Of a stretch of 64,000 bases of DNA, positions 43,363 through 52,363 are shown in pieces (the stretch's first letter is position 1; each line of letters begins with the position of its first letter). The notes under the pieces are model-generated. The model was given only the letters and a program-made list of their open reading frames with translations. It did no database searches and was not told the origin of the DNA. This stretch comes from Angustibacter luteus (GTDB lineage Bacteria > Actinomycetota > Actinomycetes > Actinomycetales > Angustibacteraceae). Where the stretch lies: positions 992,001-1,056,000 of the forward strand of contig NZ_BAABFP010000002.1 in assembly GCF_039541115.1 (NCBI RefSeq). Direction: 5' to 3'. The position numbers and the translations under genes are program-made.

Positions 43363-44745
43363 ATGACCCCCGTCCCCGTGCCGAGTGCCACGCCAGGGGA
43401 CGGGTCAAGTGCCTGGTCACCCGCCGTCCCCGAACCACGGGGGCACATCGGTTGGGTCGTGTTCGGGTCGTTGGCGGTCGGACTCCTCGCCGCACTGCTC
43501 CTGGTCGCCGCCCCGTTCGTCGCCGATGAGCCACGCGCCGTCACCGGTGCGGTCCTGTGCGGGTTCGCGCTGGGCTGGACGATGTTGGCCGTGCTCTCGG
43601 TGCGGTTGACCGACCAGCCTCAGGCCTGGGCCATGGTTCCCGCCGCGTTCATGGGGCTCGGTGGCCTCCTCCTGCTGCTGTTCGGCTCCTCGGTGGACAC
43701 GGTGCTCAGCTGGGTGTGGCCGCCCACCTTGCTGGCGCTCGTGGTCTGGATGGTGGTGCAGGCCCACCGGCACTTGCGGAGCCGCAGCCGACGCTGGCTG
43801 CTCTACCCAGTGCTCGCGACGTTGGCGCTGGCCGCCGTGGGCGGCGCCTACGAGACGGTCAGCGCCGCCACCGACAACCCGCCTGCCATGTCCGGCCAGT
43901 CCGTCGACGTCGGTGGCCACTCCCTCCGGCTCCACTGCACCGGAAGTGGCAGCCCCACGGTCGTGCTGCAGCCCGGGGGTGGCGCGCTGTCCTCGGACAT
44001 GGGCTGGATCGCGCCCCGGGTTGCCGCCGACACCCGCGTCTGCGTGTACGACCGCCCCGGTCGCGGCGGGAGCGACCCGGTCAGTACCCGCGAGGACGCT
44101 TCCCAGATCGCGACCGACCTGCACACCCTGTTGCTGGGCGCGAACGTCCCCGGGCCCTACGTGCTGGCCGGGCACTCGTTCGGTGGGCTCTACGTGCTCA
44201 CCTACGCCGCCCGGTACCCCGATGAGGTCGCCGGGATGGTCCTCGTGGACACCACTGCACCGCACAAGACGCCGCCTGCCGCAGCCTCCGCCGACCCGAA
44301 CGCCTACTACCCCCTGGGCCGGGTCACCACCCTGCTCTCCACCACTGCTCGCCTTGGTATGACCCGCCTGTACGCGCCGATCGAGGCCGGCACCCTGCCG
44401 CCCACGTCAGAAGCCGAAGCGCAGGCCAACCTCGCCACCGGCGCCAACCTGCGCAGCTTCGTGGACGAGTTCGCCCAAGCCAGCGCCTCGGCGACCGAGG
44501 CAGGGGCGTTCACCGACTTCGGCGCCAAGCCCTTGCTCGTGCTCACCGCCGGGACCGGAAGCGACGCCGACCTGCTCGCCAGCCATGAGCGGCTCGCGGG
44601 CATGTCGACCAACAGTGCGCACCGCGTCATCGACGGCGCGAGCCACCAGGAGCTCCTCTGGGACGAGCGGGACTCGGCCGCGACGAGTCAGGCGGTCCTG
44701 GACGTCGTCGCAGCGATCCGAGCCACGGCACCCCTGGCCCCGTAG
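43363..44745 (+). CDS. Alpha/beta hydrolase with N-terminal membrane helices
   Basis: A 460-residue protein. Residues about 25-150 hold four or five hydrophobic helices (HIGWVVFGSLAVGLLAALLLVAAPF, TGAVLCGFALGWTMLAVLSV, FMGLGGLLLLLFG, LLALVVWMVVQAHR, LLYPVLATLALAAVGGAY). From about residue 175 an alpha/beta hydrolase follows: SLRLHCTGSGSPTVVLQPGG (oxyanion region), VCVYDRPGRGGSD, nucleophile elbow LAGHSFGGLYVL, and a late GASHQELL His. Such fusions are common, uncharacterised actinobacterial esterases. GTG 43336 is an alternative start. Confidence 0.85.
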   Translation: MTPVPVPSATPGDGSSAWSPAVPEPRGHIGWVVFGSLAVGLLAALLLVAAPFVADEPRAVTGAVLCGFALGWTMLAVLSVRLTDQPQAWAMVPAAFMGLGGLLLLLFGSSVDTVLSWVWPPTLLALVVWMVVQAHRHLRSRSRRWLLYPVLATLALAAVGGAYETVSAATDNPPAMSGQSVDVGGHSLRLHCTGSGSPTVVLQPGGGALSSDMGWIAPRVAADTRVCVYDRPGRGGSDPVSTREDASQIATDLHTLLLGANVPGPYVLAGHSFGGLYVLTYAARYPDEVAGMVLVDTTAPHKTPPAAASADPNAYYPLGRVTTLLSTTARLGMTRLYAPIEAGTLPPTSEAEAQANLATGANLRSFVDEFAQASASATEAGAFTDFGAKPLLVLTAGTGSDADLLASHERLAGMSTNSAHRVIDGASHQELLWDERDSAATSQAVLDVVAAIRATAPLAP

Positions 44746-44798
44746 CGCCGGCCAGGTTGGCGAGCGTCGAGCCGAAGGGATCAACCGCAAAACACGAA

Positions 44799-44819
44799 AC
44801 CCCCACGCGAGGTGAGGGT
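44799..44819 (-). terminator. Intrinsic terminator of tRNA-Tyr
   Basis: Minus strand: accctcac-ctcgc-gtgggggt (8-bp stem with one G-T) followed by ttcgtgtttt. This is the only rho-independent terminator with a real T tract I found in the window. Confidence 0.75.
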
Positions 44820-44844
44820 CAGGTGTCTGGTGGAGTCCAACCAG

Positions 44845-44925
44845 TGGCAGGTGAAGGATTCGAACCTTCGAAGCTTTCGCGACGGATTTACAGTCCGCTC
44901 CCATTGGCCGCTCGGGCAACCTGCC
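44845..44925 (-). tRNA. tRNA-Tyr (anticodon GTA)
   Basis: A class II tRNA on the minus strand. The acceptor stem is ggcaggt/acctgcc with discriminator A, the anticodon stem gcgga/tccgt around loop CTGTAAA (anticodon GTA), a variable arm of about 13 nt (cgcgaaagcttcg) and T arm gaaggttcgaatccttc. CCA is not encoded. Confidence 0.93.
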
Positions 44926-45008
44926 GTGCCGCAGCCGGGAGTGACCCCCTGCCGCGACGGATGGAAGGATAGCAAGGACGCACCCCAGATCTGAAAACGG
45001 AGGACCCC

Positions 45009-45497
45009 ATGGCCGACTCGTCGATGGACGTCGTGAGCAAGGTCGACCGTCAGGAGGTCGACAACGCGCTCAACCAGGCCGCGAAGGAGGTCGCCCAGCG
45101 GTACGACTTCAAGGGCACCGACGCGTCGGTGGGCTGGAGCGGCGAGACCATCCTGATCAAGGCCAACAGCGAGGAGCGCGCCAAGGCCGTCCTCGACGTC
45201 CTGCAGACCAAGCTCGTGCACCGCGGCGTCTCGCTGAAGTCCCTGGAGTCCGATGACCCCAAGCCCTCCGGCAAGGAGTTCCGGATCGAGTCCACCCTGA
45301 AGGAGGGGCTCAGCCAGGAGAACGCCAAGAAGGTCTCCAAGCTGATCCGCGAGGAGGGCCCGAAGTCGGTCAAGGCGCACATCCAGGGCGACGAGCTGCG
45401 GGTCACCAGCAAGTCCCGCGACGACCTGCAGGAGGTCCAGCGGATGCTCAAGGCGGCCGACCTCGACGTGGCGCTGCAGTTCACCAACTACCGGTGA
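45009..45497 (+). CDS. YajQ-family cyclic-di-GMP-binding protein
   Basis: A 162-residue cytoplasmic protein matching YajQ over its full length: [89 protein letters not shown] and a C-terminal ALQFTNYR. Some proteobacterial members bind cyclic di-GMP and regulate virulence; in actinobacteria the role is unknown. A ggagga site precedes the ATG. It is 7 bp upstream of an alpha-hydroxy-acid oxidase gene, so the three genes here form one operon. Confidence 0.92.
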   Translation: MADSSMDVVSKVDRQEVDNALNQAAKEVAQRYDFKGTDASVGWSGETILIKANSEERAKAVLDVLQTKLVHRGVSLKSLESDDPKPSGKEFRIESTLKEGLSQENAKKVSKLIREEGPKSVKAHIQGDELRVTSKSRDDLQEVQRMLKAADLDVALQFTNYR

Positions 45498-45504
45498 GCA
45501 CGCG

Positions 45505-46800
45505 GTGAACTGGGGGCGGTCGGTGCAGGCCGCCATCTACCGCGAGGGCGTCTTCGGTCGCCGTCCGGTGGTGCCGACGTCCCCTTCCGCCCTCGAGCAC
45601 GCGGCGCGGCGGCGGATGAGCCGCCGCGCCTACGCCTACGTGGCCGGGTCCGCCGGTCAGGAGCGCACCGCCCAGGCCAACGTCGACGCGTTCGAGCGCT
45701 GGCAGATCGTGCCGCGCATGCTGCGCGACGTCTCGACCCCGGACGTCGGCCTCGACCTGTTCGGGGACCACCTGCCCGCACCGCTGCTGCTGGCCCCCAT
45801 CGGGGTGCTGGAGATGGCCCACCACGAGGCCGACCTCGCCGTCGGGCGCGCGGCCGCGTCCCTCGGTCTGCCGGCCATCCTGTCCAGCCAGGCGTCCCGG
45901 CCGATGGAGCAGGTCGCGGACGCGATGGGCACGACGCCGCACTGGTTCCAGCTCTACTGGAGCAACAACGACGACCTCGCCCAGAGCTTCGTGCAGCGCG
46001 CCGAGGCCAGTGGCGCGAGCGCCCTCGTGGTCACGCTCGACACCCACTCCCTGGGCTGGCGCACCCGCGACCTGGACCTCGCGTTCCTGCCGTTCGCGCA
46101 CGGCCTGGGCATCGCGCAGTACACCTCGGATCCGGTCTTCGCCGACCTGGTGGCCCAGCGCGTGGCCAGCGGCAGCCGCGCCGACGGGCACCAGCCGCGG
46201 CCCACGCCCGCCGCCGTCCGGGCGCTGGTGTCGATGGCCCGGCACTACCCCGGCGACGACAGCCTGACCACCCGGCTGCGCTCGCCGCTGCCGCGCGCCG
46301 CCGTCGAGACCTTCCTCGACGTGTTCTCCCGGCCCTCGCTGACCTGGCGGGACCTCGGCTGGCTCCGCGACCAGACGACCCTGCCCATCGTGCTCAAGGG
46401 AATCCAGCACCCGGACGACGCGGCGCAGGCTCTCGATGCGGGTGTCGACGGGCTCGTGGTCTCGAACCACGGCGGTCGCCAGGTCGACGACGCCATCGGC
46501 TCCCTGGACGCACTGCCCGGCGTCGTCGACCGGGTCGACGGGCGGGTGCCGGTGCTGTTCGACAGTGGGGTGCGCTCCGGCGCCGACGTCTTCGTGGCCC
46601 TGGCCCTCGGCGCCACTGCCGTCTGCCTGGGCCGACCCTGGGTCTACGGGCTGGCGCTGGCCGGTGAGCGCGGCGTCCGGACGGTGCTGCAGCACGTCGC
46701 CGCCGAGCTCGAGCTGACCATGGCCCTGGCGGGCTGCGCGAGCCTGGCCGACGTCGACCGCCGCGCCGTCACCCCGGCCGGCCGCGACCGCACTCCGTGA
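45505..46800 (+). CDS. Alpha-hydroxy-acid oxidase (lactate 2-monooxygenase-like)
   Basis: A 431-residue FMN TIM-barrel enzyme. FMN- and substrate-binding motifs are LLAPIGVLEMAHHEADLAVG, PAILSSQASRPMEQVADAMG, HWFQLYWSNNDDL, LVVTLDTHSLGWRTRDLD and LVVSNHGGRQVDDAIGSLDAL with the catalytic His. The long insertion FLPFAHGLGIAQYTSDPVF and the total length fit the lactate 2-monooxygenase (lactate oxidase, decarboxylating) branch better than L-lactate dehydrogenase. It overlaps the following esterase by 4 bp. It is a distant paralogue of the rhamnose-operon enzyme. Confidence 0.87.
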   Translation: MNWGRSVQAAIYREGVFGRRPVVPTSPSALEHAARRRMSRRAYAYVAGSAGQERTAQANVDAFERWQIVPRMLRDVSTPDVGLDLFGDHLPAPLLLAPIGVLEMAHHEADLAVGRAAASLGLPAILSSQASRPMEQVADAMGTTPHWFQLYWSNNDDLAQSFVQRAEASGASALVVTLDTHSLGWRTRDLDLAFLPFAHGLGIAQYTSDPVFADLVAQRVASGSRADGHQPRPTPAAVRALVSMARHYPGDDSLTTRLRSPLPRAAVETFLDVFSRPSLTWRDLGWLRDQTTLPIVLKGIQHPDDAAQALDAGVDGLVVSNHGGRQVDDAIGSLDALPGVVDRVDGRVPVLFDSGVRSGADVFVALALGATAVCLGRPWVYGLALAGERGVRTVLQHVAAELELTMALAGCASLADVDRRAVTPAGRDRTP

Positions 46801-47672
46801 GCCGGCCGACCCGGCCGACCCGACGTCAGGTCCTCGGCGGTGCGCTGGCGAGCGCCCTGCTGGCCGGCTGCGGCGGCCGGGACGACGGCCGCGCTGCCGT
46901 CCCCGACGCGCGCCGACACACCTACCGGTACGGCGCGGACGACGTCCAGGTCGCCGACCTGCTGCTGCCGACGACCCCCGCCAGCCGGGTCGCCGTCCTG
47001 GTGCACGGCGGGTACTGGCAGGCGGAGTACCGCAAGTCGCTCGAGGACCAGGTCGCCGCTGACCTGGTCAGCCGCGGCTGGGCGGTCTGGAACATCGACT
47101 ACCGCGGGATCGGCGGGGGCGGCGGGTGGCCGACCACGTTCACGGACGTGGCGAGCGCCACCGACCTGCTCGCCACCGCCGCCGCCGAGCACCACCTCCC
47201 GACGGACGGCGTCCTGGCGGTGGGTCACTCGGCCGGTGGCCCGCTGGCGCTCTGGCTCGCCGCCCGCTCGAACCTCGGAGCGCGGGCGCCGGGCGGACGC
47301 CCGAAGGTCCGGGTGGTCGGCGCCGTCAGCCAGGCGGGCGTCAACGACCTGGCGGCCGGCTCTGAGGCAGGGCTCGGTGGCGGTGCCGTCGACGACCTGA
47401 TGGGTGGGACGCCGGTCGAGCAACCCGCGCGCTACGCGGTCGCCGACCCGCGGCTGCTGGTGCCGCTGCGGGTTCCGCTGCTGGTGGTCACCGGCGGTGC
47501 CGACGACGTGGTGCCGCTGGAGCAGTCCACCGGGTTCGCCGCGGCCGCCCGGGCGGACGGGGACGACGTCCAGCTGTCAGTGGTACCGGGCGAGGACCAC
47601 GGCGCGCACCTGGACCCGACGTCGACCTGCTGGCGGACGACGCGGGACTGGCTCGAGGCTCAGCGGCGGTAG
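46797..47672 (+). CDS. Lipoprotein alpha/beta hydrolase (esterase)
   Basis: A 291-residue secreted hydrolase. The N-terminus RPTRRQVLGGALASALLAGC combines twin arginines with a lipobox (Cys25), so it is probably a Tat-exported lipoprotein. The hydrolase domain has the HGGYW oxyanion motif (residues 70-74), nucleophile GHSAGG with Ser145, an Asp in VVTGGADDVVPLEQ and the GEDHGAHLDP His, the pattern of the kynurenine-formamidase/BD-FAE group. It overlaps the oxidase gene by 4 bp and the convergent htpX by 13 bp. Confidence 0.88.
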   Translation: MSRPTRPTRRQVLGGALASALLAGCGGRDDGRAAVPDARRHTYRYGADDVQVADLLLPTTPASRVAVLVHGGYWQAEYRKSLEDQVAADLVSRGWAVWNIDYRGIGGGGGWPTTFTDVASATDLLATAAAEHHLPTDGVLAVGHSAGGPLALWLAARSNLGARAPGGRPKVRVVGAVSQAGVNDLAAGSEAGLGGGAVDDLMGGTPVEQPARYAVADPRLLVPLRVPLLVVTGGADDVVPLEQSTGFAAAARADGDDVQLSVVPGEDHGAHLDPTSTCWRTTRDWLEAQRR

Positions 47673-48529
47673 CCGGCCTTTGCCTCCAGCCGGGCGATGC
47701 GCTCGGCCATCGGCGGGTGGGTGCTGAAGAGCTTGCTGATCCCGTCGCCGCGGAACGGGTTCGCGATGAACAGGGTGCTGGCGTTGACCAGGTCGCGGTC
47801 CGGGGGCAGCGGCAGCTGCTGGGTGCCGGTCTCGAGCTTGCGCAGCGCGGACGCGAGGGCGAGGGGGTCGCCGGTCAGGGTCGCACCGTCCTCGTCCGCG
47901 TCGTACTCGCGGGTCCGGCTGATGGCGAGCTGGATGACGGTGGCAGCCAGGGGGGCGGCGATGGCGATCAGGATCATCGCGAAAGGGTTGGGCCGGTCGT
48001 CGTCGTCCCCACCGAAACCGCCGCCGAAGAAGAGCCCGATCTGGGCGACCGAGGTGATCACGCCACCGATGGCGGCGGCGACGGACGAGGTCAGGATGTC
48101 CCGGTTGTAGACGTGCATGAGCTCGTGGCCGAGGACGCCGCGCAGCTCGCGCTCATCCAGCAGCTGCAGGATGCCCTCGGTGCAGCAGACGGCGGCGTTG
48201 CGCGGGTTGCGTCCGGTGGCGAAGGCGTTCGGCGCCATGGTGGGCGAGACGTACAGCCGCGGCATGGGCTGCTGCGCGGCGGTCGACAGCTCGCGCACGA
48301 TCCGGTACATCGCGGGCTGCTCGGCCTCGCTCACCGGGTGGGCGTGCATGGCCTTGATCGCTAGCTTGTCGCTGTTCCAGTAGCCGTAGCCGGTCATCAC
48401 GACACCGAGCAGCGCGAACGCCCAGATGTACTGCCCGCCCTGGAACACGGCGCCGATCATCAGCAGCACGGCGAAGATGCTCGCGAACAGCAGCGTCGTC
48501 TTCAGCCCGTTGTAGTGCTGGTGGCCCAT
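47660..48529 (-). CDS. htpX: HtpX-like membrane zinc metalloprotease
   Basis: A 289-residue M48 protease that removes damaged membrane proteins. Two N-terminal helices (TLLFASIFAVLLMIGAVF, YIWAFALLGVVMTGYGYW) precede the zinc site HELMH (His135, Glu136, His139). Two more helices surround a loop GGGFGGDDDDRPN, and SRTREYDADEDGA supplies the third zinc ligand. NASTLFIANPF and FSTHPPMAERIARLE complete the family signature. I used ATG 48529 (MGHQHYNGLKTTLLF); the frame runs far upstream but through the promoter and the next gene's region. Confidence 0.93.
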   Translation of the reverse strand: MGHQHYNGLKTTLLFASIFAVLLMIGAVFQGGQYIWAFALLGVVMTGYGYWNSDKLAIKAMHAHPVSEAEQPAMYRIVRELSTAAQQPMPRLYVSPTMAPNAFATGRNPRNAAVCCTEGILQLLDERELRGVLGHELMHVYNRDILTSSVAAAIGGVITSVAQIGLFFGGGFGGDDDDRPNPFAMILIAIAAPLAATVIQLAISRTREYDADEDGATLTGDPLALASALRKLETGTQQLPLPPDRDLVNASTLFIANPFRGDGISKLFSTHPPMAERIARLEAKAGYRR

Positions 48530-48680
48530 CTCACCCTTCCGTCCGTCGTCCGATCTCGAAGCATCCACCCGGCTGCCCGAACGATCAACGTGCGACGGGT
48601 GCCTGGACGTTCCCGCTCGGCTAGCGATGATTCTGCCGCCCCCGCGAGGTCTGCCCCACGAAACCTCCGGAAGGACACCC

Positions 48681-49283
48681 ATGCCACCGTTCGACCTGCA
48701 CGCCGCAACCGCCGAGGTCGCCCGCGTCGCCGCCCGGGTGCGCGACGACCAGCTGACCGCTCCGACGCCGAGCGTCGACACGGTCGCGACCCTGCTGGAC
48801 CACCTGCTGGGGCTGTGCCTGGCGTTCACCTGGGGCGCGCAGAAGCAGGAGCCGCCCGTCGGCGGTGGCCCCGGGCCGGGGTCGGCGGACGGCTCCCGGC
48901 TGGACCCGGGGTGGCGCACCGAGCTGCCGCAGCGGTTGGCAGCGCTGGCCGCGGCCTGGGACGACCCGGCCGCCTGGACCGGCGAGGCCACGGTCGGGGG
49001 CGTGACGATGCCGGGTGAGGTGACGGCGTCCGTCGCGCTCGACGAGGTGGTGATGCACGGGTGGGACCTGGCGGTCGCGACCGGTCAGGAGTTCACGTGC
49101 GACCCGGTGAGCGCGGAGGTGGTGCTGGCCTTCACCGCGGCATCCGCCGCTCCCGAGGCGGCACCGATGCGGAAGGGGCTCTTCGGCCCCGTGGTGCCGG
49201 TGCCGGACGACGCCCCGGCGTTCGCGCGGGCACTCGGGTTCGCCGGCCGTGATCCGGCCTGGAGACCCCCGACCAGGGACTAA
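48681..49283 (+). CDS. TIGR03086 family protein (DinB/mycothiol-dependent isomerase fold)
   Basis: A 200-residue protein of the TIGR03086 group in the DinB/MDMPI superfamily. It has LHAATAEVARVAARVRDDQL, the helix SVDTVATLLDHLLGLCLAF, and the second metal-site region VALDEVVMHGWDLAVATGQEF with His/Asp. Members are four-helix metal-binding proteins, some using mycothiol, which fits an actinobacterium. In the usual members a His appears in the first helix pair (here DHL). The catalytic role is unknown. Confidence 0.85.
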   Translation: MPPFDLHAATAEVARVAARVRDDQLTAPTPSVDTVATLLDHLLGLCLAFTWGAQKQEPPVGGGPGPGSADGSRLDPGWRTELPQRLAALAAAWDDPAAWTGEATVGGVTMPGEVTASVALDEVVMHGWDLAVATGQEFTCDPVSAEVVLAFTAASAAPEAAPMRKGLFGPVVPVPDDAPAFARALGFAGRDPAWRPPTRD

Positions 49284-49319
49284 GGTGCACGCGTCGACCC
49301 GCCGCCTGGAGGTGCGCCC

Positions 49320-50873
49320 ATGCCCGTCCGCAGCCCCGTCGCCGTGGTCTCCCTAGCCCTGCTGGCGTCGGTCCTCCTGGGGCTGACCCCGGACCGGGCG
49401 GCGGCCGCCACGACCTGCGCCGCCGGCCCGGACGACGCGACGACCGCCAGCAACCAGGACGTCGACCACGACCTGTCGAGGTACCCCGACCACGTCATCG
49501 GCATCCCGAGGGAGGTGTCGAAGGCGGGGGTGATCGAGCTGCGCTCGACGACCGGGCTGATCCAGCGGCTGACGGAGTCGTCGTTCACCGGCGGCCCCGC
49601 GCGGGTCGCCGGCGACGGCTTCGGGACCTCGGTCGCGTTCGTGGACGCCAATGCGGACCGCTGCGCGGACGTCGCTGTCGGCGCCCCGGGCGCCTCCGCC
49701 GGCCGCGGCGCCGTCGTCGTTGCCCTCGGCTCGACCACCGGCATCCTCGGCACGGGATCGGTGCGGCTGACCGGCCGCACCCCCGGCGAGCACTTCGGCG
49801 CCGTCGTGGTGGCGGTCGGGCAGGACCTGTTCGTCGCGGCACCGGATCGGACGGTGTCCGGACGCGCCCGAGCCGGCGCCGTGGACCACTACCGGGTCGG
49901 CACCGGCGGTGCCCCGACGTTGCTCGAGACGCTGACCGAGGACACCCCTGGCGTACCGGGTGTCTCGGAGGCCGACGACCGGTTCGGCTCGGTGCTGACT
50001 GGGGCCACCCAGGCCAGCGGTGCACCGCAGGCCAACGGTTCCTGGCTCGTGGTGGGCGAGCCGTCCGAGGACAACGGCACCCGGCGCGACGCCGGGTCGG
50101 TCACCGTCCTGTCGTTCAACGACACGACGCACCGGCTGTCCCTCGGCCGGGTGGTCGCGCAAGGCGTGGCCGGCACCCCCGGCGTGAGCGAGACCGGGGA
50201 CACTTTCGGCGCCGCGGTGGCGTTCTGGGGTGACCCCGCGGAGTCGTACCTGGCCATCGGCACGCCGGGCGAGGACGTCGGCTCGCATCGGGACGGCGGG
50301 CAGGTTCAGACCTTTACCGGGATGCTCGGAACCGCCCCCCTGCGGCCGTCCGCCAGCTTCACCCAGGACTCCCCGGAGGTGCCGGGCGCCGTCGAGGCCG
50401 GCGACCAGTTCGGGGCCAGCCTGCAGGCCGGCTGGTTCGCCGTCGCGCAGGGCGGCTGCAGCGGGCACAACGCCATCGACCTGGCCGTCGGCGCTCCCGG
50501 CGAGGACCTCGGGTCCCGCCGGGACGCGGGGACCGTGACCTTCGTCCCGCTGGGCCCGACCCGACCGAGCGAAGCCTGGTGTCGGCATGCCTGGTACCAG
50601 GGCGGTCCCGGGGGCATCTCCGCCACCGCGGAAGCCGGTGACCGCTTCGGTGCGGTCCTCGGGCTCGGCGCCGGCGGCTACCTGCCGGCCCAGCCCTACC
50701 CCCAGGGGCAGCCACCCACGGAGCTGCTGATCTCGGTCCCCGGCGAGGACGTGGGCAGCAAGGTCGATGCGGGCGTGTTCCACACGTTGATCGTCGACCT
50801 CGTGACCGGCATCGACTTCGGCGGAGCGGCCGGGACCGCGTTCGGCAGCGTGTTCGCCGGCTCGGCGAGCTGA
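49320..50873 (+). CDS. Secreted FG-GAP (integrin-alpha-like) repeat protein
   Basis: A 517-residue protein with a clear signal peptide (VAVVSLALLASVLLGLTPDRAAA). The body is a beta-propeller of FG-GAP repeats: GDGFGTSVAFVDANADRCAD and VAVGAPG, then four copies of a P-x-V-x-E-x-(G/D)-D-x-F-G-x-x-L type unit (GVSEADDRFGSVL, GVSETGDTFGAAV, GAVEAGDQFGASL, ATAEAGDRFGAVL), each linked to a GxPGEDVGSxxDxG stretch. Asp-rich loops suggest calcium binding. It is probably released or cell-wall associated; no sorting signal is seen at the C-terminus. Confidence 0.88.
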   Translation: MPVRSPVAVVSLALLASVLLGLTPDRAAAATTCAAGPDDATTASNQDVDHDLSRYPDHVIGIPREVSKAGVIELRSTTGLIQRLTESSFTGGPARVAGDGFGTSVAFVDANADRCADVAVGAPGASAGRGAVVVALGSTTGILGTGSVRLTGRTPGEHFGAVVVAVGQDLFVAAPDRTVSGRARAGAVDHYRVGTGGAPTLLETLTEDTPGVPGVSEADDRFGSVLTGATQASGAPQANGSWLVVGEPSEDNGTRRDAGSVTVLSFNDTTHRLSLGRVVAQGVAGTPGVSETGDTFGAAVAFWGDPAESYLAIGTPGEDVGSHRDGGQVQTFTGMLGTAPLRPSASFTQDSPEVPGAVEAGDQFGASLQAGWFAVAQGGCSGHNAIDLAVGAPGEDLGSRRDAGTVTFVPLGPTRPSEAWCRHAWYQGGPGGISATAEAGDRFGAVLGLGAGGYLPAQPYPQGQPPTELLISVPGEDVGSKVDAGVFHTLIVDLVTGIDFGGAAGTAFGSVFAGSAS

Positions 50874-50887
50874 GAGCCGGGCGTGGG

Positions 50888-52363
50888 TCAGCGCAGCGGC
50901 GACCCGGCCAGCAGACCGACGATCCCTTCGGGCAGTAGCGACAGCGCGATGCAGCCGGCCGCCGCGATGGACAGCGCCATCCGACCCGACATGGGCCCCG
51001 GGCTGGGCGGCTCGGCCAGCTCGGGGCCAGCGGAGAACACCTGCACGGCCCACCGCAGGTAGACGGCCACGCCCAGCACCACGTTCGCCACCGCGGCCGC
51101 GACCAGCCACCAGGCGCCGACGCCGATGACCGGGACCAGCGCGACGACCTTCGCGACCAGCCCGACCACACCCGGCGGCAGCCCGGCCAGGCAGAGCAGC
51201 CCGAAGGTGAGCACGAGTGCCAGCCCGGGCGAGCGCCGCCACATCCCGGCGTAGGCGTCCAGGCGGTGCCCGGCGCCGTCCACTGCGGTGCGCGCGACCC
51301 GGGCGACGACGGCGAACACGGCGAGCGTGCCGGCCACGTAGGCGAACAGGTAGGCCACGGACGCCGCCACCGCCCCCGCCAGCCGGCTCTGCCCGACCGC
51401 TCCGGCCAGCGGCAACAGGACCCAGCCGGCCTGCGCCACGGTGGACCAGGCGAGCAGGCGCACGGCGCGGTCCTGGCGCAGCGCGACCAGGTTGCCGACC
51501 GTCATGGTGAGTGCGGCGACGGCGCCGACCGGGACGGCCCAGTCGGCCGCGCGCTCCGGCGCGCCCAGGGCGAGTACCAGGACGACGGCCGCCAGCCCGG
51601 CCCCCTTCGAGACGGTCGACAGGAACGCAGCCACGGGCAGCGGGGCACCCGCGTAGGTGTCCGGCGTCCAGAGGTGGAACGGCACCAGGGACAGCTTGAA
51701 CGCGGCCCCCGCGACCACCAGCGCGAGCCCGAGGCCGTGCAGCAGCCGCAGATCCCCCAGCCGGTCCGACACCCCGGCTCCCAGCATCAGCGAACCGCTC
51801 GACGCGTACAGCAGGGCCAGCCCGAGGGCGAGCACGCCGAACGAGAGCACGGCCGTGAGCAGCAGCTTCACCCCGGCCTCGGCGCCGCGCCCGTCCCGCC
51901 GCAGGGCCACCAGACCGATGATGGGCAGCGACGCCGTCTCGAAGGCGACCGCGAACGTCGCCAGGTCCCGGGCGCCGGCCAGGGCACAGGCCCCCGCGGT
52001 GGCGGCGAGCAGCAGGAGCAGCAGCTCGGCCCGCGGCAGGGTCGGCTCCTGGTCGTCCGCGAGCGCCAGCAGCAGGCAGATCAGCGCGGACAGCAGGACG
52101 ACGATCTGGATCGCGAACGTGAGCCGGCTGGCCTCGTAGCCGCACGCGCCCGGCGAGGAGCAGAACGTCGCCCGGGTGCCGTTCGCCAACGGCGCCAGGG
52201 AGACGATGGCCACCACCAGGGACAGCACGGCGACCACGTCCAGCACCCGACGTCCTCGCCCGCGCGGCAGGGCGGCGTCCACGGCGAGCACGATGACCGC
52301 GCCCGCCGCGGGAGCCAGCCACGGCAGCAGCGCGGCGACGTCGACGCCGGGGACGCCGCTCAC
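50888..52363 (-). CDS. nuoN: NADH-quinone oxidoreductase subunit N
   Basis: A 491-residue antiporter-like membrane subunit of respiratory complex I starting at GTG 52363, overlapping nuoM by 4 bp. About 14 helices are visible. Family motifs include ATFAVAFETASLPIIGLVALRRDGRGAEAGVKLL, LVPFHLWTPDTYAGAPLPVAAFLSTVSKGAGLAAVV, with the conserved helix-5 Glu and helix-7 Lys, and LTFGLLCLAGLPPGVVGLVAK. It pumps protons. Last gene of the nuo cluster. Confidence 0.93.
   Translation of the reverse strand: MSGVPGVDVAALLPWLAPAAGAVIVLAVDAALPRGRGRRVLDVVAVLSLVVAIVSLAPLANGTRATFCSSPGACGYEASRLTFAIQIVVLLSALICLLLALADDQEPTLPRAELLLLLLAATAGACALAGARDLATFAVAFETASLPIIGLVALRRDGRGAEAGVKLLLTAVLSFGVLALGLALLYASSGSLMLGAGVSDRLGDLRLLHGLGLALVVAGAAFKLSLVPFHLWTPDTYAGAPLPVAAFLSTVSKGAGLAAVVLVLALGAPERAADWAVPVGAVAALTMTVGNLVALRQDRAVRLLAWSTVAQAGWVLLPLAGAVGQSRLAGAVAASVAYLFAYVAGTLAVFAVVARVARTAVDGAGHRLDAYAGMWRRSPGLALVLTFGLLCLAGLPPGVVGLVAKVVALVPVIGVGAWWLVAAAVANVVLGVAVYLRWAVQVFSAGPELAEPPSPGPMSGRMALSIAAAGCIALSLLPEGIVGLLAGSPLR

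Noticed and set aside
48515-49018. A 167-codon plus-strand frame overlapping the htpX promoter and the TIGR03086 gene
   Set aside because: Arg/Ala/Gly-rich translation with no family features, overlapping a well-supported gene in another frame.
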